Assembly (NCBI RefSeq): GCF_003224335.1
Contig: NZ_QKLF01000001.1
Span: forward strand, 682,001 to 746,000
Source of the DNA: Curtobacterium sp. MCJR17_055
GTDB lineage: Bacteria; Actinomycetota; Actinomycetes; Actinomycetales; Microbacteriaceae
DNA length: 64,000 nucleotides
Direction of reading: 5' to 3'
Numbering within the stretch: the first letter of the stretch is position 1; each line of letters opens with the position of its first letter. The notes beneath the pieces are model-generated. The model saw only the letters and a list, made by a program, of their open reading frames with translations, was not told the DNA's origin and searched no databases. Below, piece after piece: positions 58,519 to 64,000 of the stretch. Made by a program: the position numbers and the translations under genes.

Positions 58519-60171
58519 ATGCCCATCAGTCCGTCCGTCGTCCTGCACGACGTCTCCTTCGCGTGGCCCGACGGCACCGTCGCGCTCGACCGCATCACCG
58601 CCGCGTTCGGTCGCGGCCGCACCGGTCTGGTCGGCCGGAACGGGGCCGGCAAGTCGACCCTCGTCCGCCTCGTCACCGGTCAGCTCGTCCCCACCGCCGG
58701 TTCCGTCGAGACGACGGGGGCCGTGGACCACCTGCCGCAGCGGCTCGCCGGAGCCGCACCGCACCTCCCGTCCGGAGCAGGCACCGCCGTGCGGTCCGGT
58801 CTGGAGGCCCGTCCCGGCCCTCCGCGGACCGTCGCGGACCTGCTCGGGGTCGGTGCGCAGGTCACGGCGCTCCGTGCCGTCCTCGCCGGGAACGCGACGC
58901 CGGACGACTTCGAGGTGGTCGGCGACGACTGGGACGTCGAGGACCGGGCCGGAGCGGCCTTGGCTGCCCTCGACCTCGGTCCGCGAGCAACTCTCGGCGC
59001 TGCCGACCTCGGCCGCCCCGTCGGGACGCTGTCGGGCGGTCAGGCGGTGCTCGTCGCGGTCGCGGGGATCCGTCTCCGCGCGCGTCCGATCGCGTTCCTC
59101 GACGAGCCGACGAACAACCTCGACCGCCGAGCGCGGGCGGCCCTGCTCGCGCTGATCGACGACTGGCGCGGCACACTCGTCGTCGTGAGCCACGACCGGG
59201 AACTCCTGGAGCACGTCGACGAGGTCGTCGAGCTCCGCGACGGCGCTCTGACCGTGTTCGGCGGCACGTTCTCGGCGTACGAGGAGCACCTCGCCGTGCA
59301 GCAGGCCGCCGTCGAACGGGAGGTCCGGGTCGCCGAGCAGCGGTACCGTGCCGAGAAGCGGCAGCGGATCGAGGCCGAGACCTCCATCGCGCGACGTGCG
59401 AAGGCAGGGGCTGCTTCCGCCACGTCCATGCCGAAGATCCTGGCGAACGAGCGGCGGAAGCAGGCCGAGGCGACCGCCGGGCGGCTCCGGTCCGGACACG
59501 CGTCGGCCGAGGCGGTGGCGTCCGCGACGGTACGGGAGGCCGGCCGCCGCGTCCGACAGGACGAGACACTGCACGTCGAGTTGCCCGACCCCGGCGTGGC
59601 CGCGTCGCGGCAGATCGCGACGATCACCGTGCGCGGTCGGGACGCGGTCGTGCGGGGACCCGAGCGCCTCGCCCTCGTCGGCGACAACGGCGTCGGCAAG
59701 ACGACCCTGTTGGAACAGCTCGTCGGGCTCCCGACGGCACGGGAACACCCGCTCCCCGACACCGGCGCGGTCGCCCACACCGACCGGGTCGGGTACCTCC
59801 CGCAGCAGAAGGACACCCTCGACGACGACGCGACGGTCCTCGAGAACGTGCGACGCGCAGCGCCGGCCGTCCCGGTGCCGGAGCTGCGGAACCGGCTCGC
59901 GCGGCTGCTCGTCCGCGGGGACACCGTCGACCGGCCGGCGGGATCGTTGTCCGGCGGGGAGCGCTTCCGGGTCGCACTGGCCGGTCTCGTCCTCGCGGAT
60001 CCGCCGCCGCACCTGCTCGTGCTCGACGAGCCGACGAACGACCTCGACCTGTCGAGCGTCGACCAGCTCGTCGCGGCCCTCCGGTCGTTCCGCGGTGCGC
60101 TCGTCGTGGTGAGTCACGACGAGCAGTTCCTCGGGGGACTCGGGCTGACGTCGCGGATCGAACTCGGCTGA
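58519..60171 (+). CDS. ABC-F family ATPase (two ABC domains, no membrane part)
   Basis: 550 residues. Domain 1: GRNGAGKST, LSGGQAVLVAVAGIRL, IAFLDEPTNNLD. A long charged linker (about 265-370, AVQQAAVEREVRVAEQRYRAEKRQRIE...) corresponds to the P-site tRNA-interaction motif. Domain 2: GDNGVGKTT, LSGGERFRVALAGL, LLVLDEPTNDLDLSS. ABC-F proteins bind ribosomes; some protect against antibiotics, others tune translation. No regulator or attenuator with a short leader peptide is evident, so a resistance role cannot be claimed. ATG with GGAGG, 8 bases upstream; ended by a hairpin. Confidence 0.94.
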   Translation: MPISPSVVLHDVSFAWPDGTVALDRITAAFGRGRTGLVGRNGAGKSTLVRLVTGQLVPTAGSVETTGAVDHLPQRLAGAAPHLPSGAGTAVRSGLEARPGPPRTVADLLGVGAQVTALRAVLAGNATPDDFEVVGDDWDVEDRAGAALAALDLGPRATLGAADLGRPVGTLSGGQAVLVAVAGIRLRARPIAFLDEPTNNLDRRARAALLALIDDWRGTLVVVSHDRELLEHVDEVVELRDGALTVFGGTFSAYEEHLAVQQAAVEREVRVAEQRYRAEKRQRIEAETSIARRAKAGAASATSMPKILANERRKQAEATAGRLRSGHASAEAVASATVREAGRRVRQDETLHVELPDPGVAASRQIATITVRGRDAVVRGPERLALVGDNGVGKTTLLEQLVGLPTAREHPLPDTGAVAHTDRVGYLPQQKDTLDDDATVLENVRRAAPAVPVPELRNRLARLLVRGDTVDRPAGSLSGGERFRVALAGLVLADPPPHLLVLDEPTNDLDLSSVDQLVAALRSFRGALVVVSHDEQFLGGLGLTSRIELG

Positions 60172-60197
60172 GGCTCGACCGGCGGACCGGGCGGGCT

Positions 60198-60240
60198 GGC
60201 CTCGGCCACGCGGCGTCGAGGGACGCCCGTGACCGAGGCC
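60198..60240. terminator. Bidirectional terminator between ABC-F and SDR genes
   Basis: GGCCTCGG-C-CACG pairs with CGTG-A-CCGAGGCC (12 pairs, one mismatch), loop about 17 bases. Confidence 0.7.
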
Positions 60241-60265
60241 CGGCGTGGCAGCGCGCTCAGCGCCC

Positions 60266-60985
60266 TCAGCGTCGCCGCGACGGCCGGATCGACAGCATCT
60301 CGACCGTGCCACGCTCCGGCAGGTCGACCACGGTGCGGACCGCGTCGGCGACGTCCTCCGGCGCGAGGTAGTAGTCGGTGTCGTACTCCTCGCCGAGCTT
60401 CTCGGTGAGGGCCCGCTGCATGTCCGAGTCGGTGCGGCCCGGGTGCACGCTCGACACCCGCACGCCGTTCGCGCGTTCCTCCTCGCGCAGGGCGTCCGTG
60501 AAGGCCCGGAGCGCGAACTTCGACGCCGCGTAGACCCCACCGCCCGGACCGGCCGTGAAGCCGGCGCCGCTGTTGATCGTCACGACGAGACCGCGGGCGG
60601 CACGGAGGCCGGGCATCGCCACGCGGGTCAGTTCCGCGACCGCGAAGACGTTCGTGGCGAAGACGGCCTCCCAGGTGTCCCGCGGGGTGTCCGCGATGCG
60701 GGTGCCCTGCTCGACGCCGGCGGAGTGCACGAGGACGTCGATCCAGCTCGGCACGGCCGGCAGGTCCCCGGCGCCCAGGTCCCCGACGAAGGGCTCCGCG
60801 CTCGGCAGCTCCGCGACGACGGCGGCGACCGCGTCGGCGTCGCGTCCGCCGACGAGCACGTGGTGCGTCCGGCCCAGGTCGGCCGCGATCGCACGGCCGA
60901 TGCCGCGGGTCGCTCCGGTGACGAGCGCGACCGGACGGTCGTTCGCGGCGGTGGGGACGGAGACGGGAGGCTCGGTGTCGGTCAC
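60266..60985 (-). CDS. Short-chain dehydrogenase/reductase (SDR)
   Basis: 239 residues. Nucleotide motif VALVTGATRGIGRAIAADLG, NNAG-equivalent VHSAGVEQG, catalytic Ser in TINSGAGFTAG and the Y-x3-K in VYAASKFALRAFTD, in classical SDR order. The N-terminal tail MTDTEPPVSVPTAANDRP is partly encoded by one arm of a GGGAGGC hairpin (60964-61021). NAD(P)-dependent oxidoreductase of unknown substrate, cytosolic. GTG start. Alone, convergent with ABC-F, 61 bp from yihY. Confidence 0.93.
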   Translation of the reverse strand: MTDTEPPVSVPTAANDRPVALVTGATRGIGRAIAADLGRTHHVLVGGRDADAVAAVVAELPSAEPFVGDLGAGDLPAVPSWIDVLVHSAGVEQGTRIADTPRDTWEAVFATNVFAVAELTRVAMPGLRAARGLVVTINSGAGFTAGPGGGVYAASKFALRAFTDALREEERANGVRVSSVHPGRTDSDMQRALTEKLGEEYDTDYYLAPEDVADAVRTVVDLPERGTVEMLSIRPSRRR

Positions 60986-61021
60986 GCAGGCAAGCCTACG
61001 GAACCGTCACCGAGCCTCCCG
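60964..61021 (-). terminator. Hairpin after yihY; GGGAGGCTCGGTG palindrome family, overlapping the SDR start
   Basis: Arms CGGGAGGCTCGGTG (60964-60977, inside the first codons of the SDR gene) and CACCGAGCCTCCCG (61008-61021) pair perfectly over 14 bp with a 30-base loop holding the SDR start codon. It can terminate yihY transcripts and may also mask the SDR start in read-through RNA. Confidence 0.7.
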
Positions 61022-61046
61022 GACAGGACGCGCTCGCGCGCCGTGC

Positions 61047-62087
61047 TCACTCGTCCTTGGTCTCGCCGGCGCTCTGCCGGATGCGGATGCCCTGCATGAT
61101 GTCCTCGGCGCGCTTCTCGTCCTGCTTGTCGGTCTGGCGGGTGTCGCGCTCGGGGAGCTGGATGTCCTCCTCCGCCTTGATGCCGGCCTGCAGCTCGCGG
61201 CCGCGCTCGATCTCGGCGTCGAACTCCGCACCGAAGAGCAGTGCGTTGTTCGTGATCCAGATCCAGAGGAGGAAGACGATCACACCACCGAGCGAGCCGT
61301 ACGTGGCGTTGTAGTTCGAGAAGTTCCCGACGTAGAACCCGAAGCCGACGCTCGCGATGATCCAGATCAGCAGCGCGAGGATCGACCCGCCGCCGACCCA
61401 GGTGAACTTCGGCTGCTTGACGTTCGGCGACCAGTAGTAGAGCACCGCGACGATGACGATCGCGATGACGAGCAGGATCGGCCACTGCACGATCGACAGT
61501 ACGGTCACCGCCACGTCGCCGAGGCCGATGACGTCCCCGAAGCTGCGGGCGAGCGGGGCGGACACGAGGGTGAGCAGCCCGATGACGAGCAGGACGACCG
61601 TGGTCACGGTGACGCCGAGCATGGTCGGACGGAGCTTCCAGATCGGGCGACCCTCACGCACGTTGTAGATGCGGTTCATCGCGCGGCCGAACGCGCCGAC
61701 GTAGCCGGAGGCCGACCAGAGCGCACCGAGGATACCGACGATGAACGTGACGGGAGCGGCGGGCGAGCGGACGAGACCCTCGACCGGGTCGCGGAGGAGG
61801 TCAGCGACGTCCTTCGACCCGACGTTGCCGATGATCTGCAGCAGGGTGTCGATGGTCTTCGACGGGTCTCCGAACAGACCGAGGATGGACACGACCGCCA
61901 GCAGACCCGGGAAGAGCGCGAGGACGGAGTAGTACGTGAGGCCCGCCGCGAGGTCGGTGCACTGGTCGGCGGTGAACTCGCGGAGGGTCTTCTTCAGCGT
62001 GTACGTGACCGTCGGCTTCTTGAGGTCAGTGGGTGAATCCGGCTTGCGGGGGTCGTTCGCCGCCGGCTTCTGTGCTTCCTTCGCCAT
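61047..62087 (-). CDS. YihY/BrkB-family inner membrane protein
   Basis: 346 residues. Core signature TADQCTDLAAGLTYYSVLALFPGLLAVVSILGLFG, SASGYVGAFGRAMNRIYNVREGRPIWKLRP, WVGGGSILALLIWIIASVGFGFYVGNFSNYNATYGSLGGVIVFLLWIWITNNALLFGAEFDAEIERGR, typical for the family (six or so helices, the YNATYGSLG motif). It is sometimes called ribonuclease BN, which is an error carried from an old annotation; the actual role is unknown, possibly in cell envelope processes. The C-tail is charged. It starts 2 bp after the DUF3618-like gene with GAAGGG ahead. Confidence 0.93.
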   Translation of the reverse strand: MAKEAQKPAANDPRKPDSPTDLKKPTVTYTLKKTLREFTADQCTDLAAGLTYYSVLALFPGLLAVVSILGLFGDPSKTIDTLLQIIGNVGSKDVADLLRDPVEGLVRSPAAPVTFIVGILGALWSASGYVGAFGRAMNRIYNVREGRPIWKLRPTMLGVTVTTVVLLVIGLLTLVSAPLARSFGDVIGLGDVAVTVLSIVQWPILLVIAIVIVAVLYYWSPNVKQPKFTWVGGGSILALLIWIIASVGFGFYVGNFSNYNATYGSLGGVIVFLLWIWITNNALLFGAEFDAEIERGRELQAGIKAEEDIQLPERDTRQTDKQDEKRAEDIMQGIRIRQSAGETKDE

Positions 62088-62089
62088 GG

Positions 62090-62551
62090 TCAGCCCTTCG
62101 CCGCCTTCTTCATCCGCTTGATCGACTTCCCCGCCCGCTTCGCGTCCTTCTTCCGACGCTTCTCGGCGGCTTCGCGCTCCTGGTACACCGGGTTGCCCGT
62201 CGGGTCCTTGCGTGCGAAGACGGGGACGCCCTTCGACTTGCCGTCCTTGCCGACCTTCACCGGCTTGAACACCGGCACGGGGGCGGGCTCGCGGAGCGCG
62301 GCGAGGCGACCGGCGGGGGTGTTCCCGATCCGGACGCCCACGACGATCGCCGCGACACCGGCCGCTGCGGTCATCGCGACCGCGACGAGGGGCGTCGGGT
62401 CGTGGCGCCAGCGCTGCTTGGTCTTCGCGACGGCCAGGCGCGTGCGCGCGGGCACGTCCGCCTTCTGCCGGATGCGGTCCACCGTCTCGGTGATCCGCTC
62501 CCGGGTGCGCACGTTCGCGAGCTCGAGCTCGGGGAGGGAGTCGTTGGGCAT
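62090..62551 (-). CDS. DUF3618-like membrane protein
   Basis: 153 residues. N-terminal amphipathic segment LPELELANVRTRERITETVDRIRQKADVPARTRLA resembles DUF3618, then one hydrophobic helix (PLVAVAMTAAAGVAAIVVGVRIG) and a basic Lys/Arg-rich tail (EREAAEKRRKKDAKRAGKS). In actinobacteria DUF3618 proteins occur beside YihY-type or DUF3618/phage-holin-like proteins and are thought to help arrange membrane-associated proteins. Start behind AGGA. Co-transcribed with yihY (2 bp apart). Confidence 0.78.
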   Translation of the reverse strand: MPNDSLPELELANVRTRERITETVDRIRQKADVPARTRLAVAKTKQRWRHDPTPLVAVAMTAAAGVAAIVVGVRIGNTPAGRLAALREPAPVPVFKPVKVGKDGKSKGVPVFARKDPTGNPVYQEREAAEKRRKKDAKRAGKSIKRMKKAAKG

Positions 62552-62693
62552 GCATCCTGAGTACACGCTCCGGACCGAGCGCACTCGCGGGACGCGCTCC
62601 GGTGGAGGTCCGGGCAGCGCACCGGGCGCTGCCGCCCATCCCCGGCGCTGCTCCCGGCAACGCGTCCAGCGGCGTGGGCCTACCGTCCCCGTC

Positions 62694-63434
62694 ATGCTGT
62701 TCCGGGACGTCGCAGAGGGCATCCACCGCCTCGAGCTCGCACACACCAACACCTACCTGGTCGAGACCGGGGACCGACTGCTCGTCGTCGACGCCGGGCT
62801 GCCCGCGGTCTGGCCGCACCTGCAGCTCGCCGTGCACGACCTCGGGTACGCCCCCGACCAGGTGGAGGCCCTGCTGCTCACGCACGGGCACTTCGACCAC
62901 GTCGGCACGGCCGCCCGGATGCACCGCGACTGGGGCACCCCCGTGTACGTCCACCCGGGCGACCGGGACCTCGCTGCGCACCCGTACTCGTACCGGCCGG
63001 CGGTGAACCGGTTCGGCTTCGTGCTGACGCACCCGGGCGGACTGCGGCCCCTCGGACGGATGCTGCTGGCGGGTGCTGCGACGGTCGACGGCATCGACGA
63101 GGTCGAGCTCATGGAGTCCCGCGCCGAGACCCCGGGGAACCCCTGGATCATCGAGACGCCCGGTCACACGGACGGACACGTCGCGCTGCACTTCGCCGAC
63201 CGGGACGCCGTCATCGTCGGCGACGCCCTCGTCACGCTCGACCCCTACACGGGCGGCATCGGTCCGCGGATCGTCGCCCCGGCGGCGACGGCGGACGTCG
63301 ACACCGCGGTGGCGTCGCTCGACCTGCTCGTCGACACCGAGGCCCGGCACGTGCTGCCCGGCCACGGCCCGTCGTGGTCCCGAGGCGTCCGCGCGGCTGT
63401 GGAGCAGGCGCGGCGGGTGGCCGGCGCGGCCTGA
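62694..63434 (+). CDS. Metallo-beta-lactamase (MBL) fold hydrolase
   Basis: 246 residues. THGHFDHVG (metal-binding H-x-H-x-D-H), NTYLVETGDRLLVVDAGLP, PGHTDGHVALHF (third His), VGDALVT (bridging Asp) and LPGHGPSW (last His). This is a glyoxalase II-like or generic MBL hydrolase, probably for a thioester or phosphodiester. ATG fixed by the family start MLFRDVAEGIHRLELAHTN. It is divergent from the DUF3618-like gene and its end is 9 bp from the convergent prenyltransferase gene, with no terminator between. Confidence 0.93.
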   Translation: MLFRDVAEGIHRLELAHTNTYLVETGDRLLVVDAGLPAVWPHLQLAVHDLGYAPDQVEALLLTHGHFDHVGTAARMHRDWGTPVYVHPGDRDLAAHPYSYRPAVNRFGFVLTHPGGLRPLGRMLLAGAATVDGIDEVELMESRAETPGNPWIIETPGHTDGHVALHFADRDAVIVGDALVTLDPYTGGIGPRIVAPAATADVDTAVASLDLLVDTEARHVLPGHGPSWSRGVRAAVEQARRVAGAA

Positions 63435-63443
63435 CCCGCGGGG

Positions 63444-64000
63444 TCAGTGCGTGAAGGCGTACCCGATCAGGGCCAGGGTCACGACGGCCCCCGCGAGGTA
63501 GTTGAGCCAGAGGAACCGCTTCCACCCCGCGTTCGCCGACTCGGCCTCGGCGTCGGTGACGTTCCACCACCGCAGCACGTTGAGCGCGTACGGCACGACG
63601 ACGACCGCCGCGATCGGCCCGGGGAACGCCGAGAACAGCAGCGCCACCCCGGCCACCAGGTACATCACGAACGCGAGGCGGACGGTCGCGCGCGCGCCGA
63701 TGACGGTCGCCACGGAGCCGATCCCCCCGGCGCGGTCGGCGAGCACGTCCTGCACGGCACCGAACGCGTGCGAGGCGATCCCCCACAGGAAGAACGCGAT
63801 GCACACCGCGACGAGCTGTCCGGTCCACTCGGGTCCGGCGAGCGCGAGTCCGTAGACCGCCGGGGACATGAAGTGCGTGGACGAGGTGATCGAGTCGAGG
63901 AACGGGCGCTCCTTGAAGCGCAGTCCCGGTGCGGAGTACGCGATCACGGCGAACACGCTGACCGCGAGCACGAGCCACGACCACGGCCCGTTCCCGCTGG
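63444..64000 (-). CDS. UbiA-family prenyltransferase, C-terminal part (possible lycopene elongase)
   Basis: The last 185 codons are in the window; the N-terminus with the first DxxxD motif is cut off. Visible: hydrophobic helices and the second Asp-rich motif GAVQDVLADRAGGIGSVATVIGAR, as in UbiA enzymes and in lycopene elongases (CrtEb/LbtBC-type: G-A-x-Q-D-x-x-x-D-x-x-x-G-I-x-S). Microbacteriaceae make C50 carotenoids, so this is a plausible role, but related proteins prenylate menaquinone or other acceptors. Read-through from beyond the edge implies an upstream carotenoid operon, which cannot be seen. Confidence 0.8.
   Translation of the reverse strand, partial: SGNGPWSWLVLAVSVFAVIAYSAPGLRFKERPFLDSITSSTHFMSPAVYGLALAGPEWTGQLVAVCIAFFLWGIASHAFGAVQDVLADRAGGIGSVATVIGARATVRLAFVMYLVAGVALLFSAFPGPIAAVVVVPYALNVLRWWNVTDAEAESANAGWKRFLWLNYLAGAVVTLALIGYAFTH

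Noticed and set aside
58519..60171. Antibiotic-resistance ABC-F protein
   Set aside because: No leader-peptide attenuator or resistance neighbours; the linker sequence cannot be assigned to a resistance subgroup by eye.
61047..62087. Ribonuclease BN
   Set aside because: The YihY/BrkB membrane family carries that name by an old misassignment; no nuclease motif is present.

Overview
The window is high-GC actinobacterial DNA. Gene content and order suggest Microbacteriaceae: a dnaK-grpE-dnaJ-hspR operon with HAIR-type operators, a solitary tatA, DUF3151, DUF3140 and baeRF2 genes, and a UbiA-type prenyltransferase of the carotenoid-elongase kind. The genus is probably Curtobacterium or a close relative; this is inference from gene content, since no rRNA or marker search could be run. 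No tRNA, rRNA, transposase, integrase or CRISPR array is visible. Many operons are joined by 4-base ATGA or GTGA overlaps.

Layout. 1-5.7 kb, minus strand: a two-component system, three small Cys-rich lipoproteins (two are a tandem duplication), a membrane-anchored adaptor with a peptidoglycan-binding domain, an ABC ATPase and a MacB/FtsX-type permease cut by the window edge. This is an envelope-stress or export module. 5.8-12 kb: a DUF2231 membrane protein, an N-domain-less ClpB under a HAIR site, an acyltransferase-like membrane protein, an MFS exporter and TatA. 12.2-20.1 kb: a GH2 beta-mannosidase, a small hypothetical protein, an aldo/keto reductase, a secreted Ig-like protein and an RlmG-type rRNA methyltransferase. 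20.3-25.5 kb: a GntR regulator and the dnaK chaperone operon with its repressor hspR and a second HAIR site. HspR probably controls both dnaK and clpB.

25.7-29.2 kb holds a 958-residue secreted Ig-repeat protein, whose first part is visibly less GC-rich than its repeats, and a DUF3060 lipoprotein. 29.6-40.7 kb is an exopolysaccharide locus: a chain-length/tyrosine-kinase protein, glycosyltransferases, Wzy-like polymerase, Wzx-like flippase, priming sugar-phosphate transferase, GalE-like epimerase and an OafA-type acyltransferase. An AT-rich divergent promoter at 34.73 kb drives its two arms, and a decayed copy of part of an alpha/beta hydrolase lies at its right edge.

41.3-50.1 kb is a LacI-controlled uptake and hydrolysis operon: binding lipoprotein, two Opp-type permeases, a fused double ATPase, and an alpha/beta hydrolase joined in frame to a GH1 beta-glycosidase. 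The regulator gene, its operator and the whole chain are on the minus strand. 50.4-52.4 kb is a divergent GntR/MFS pair with a clear operator. 52.5-57.3 kb holds baeRF2 with an acidic partner and a LacZ-type beta-galactosidase. 57.4-64 kb holds DUF3151, DUF3140, an ABC-F ATPase, an SDR, YihY with a DUF3618-like partner, an MBL-fold hydrolase and a partial prenyltransferase.

The carbohydrate genes (beta-mannosidase, beta-glycosidase, beta-galactosidase, oligosaccharide-type transporter) with the exopolysaccharide locus fit a plant-associated lifestyle. The most unusual signals are the hydrolase-GH1 fusion across a triple 10-bp tandem repeat, a dispersed family of GGACGGGAGGC palindromes that also enters coding sequence, and the divergent, probably leaderless promoter in the polysaccharide locus.
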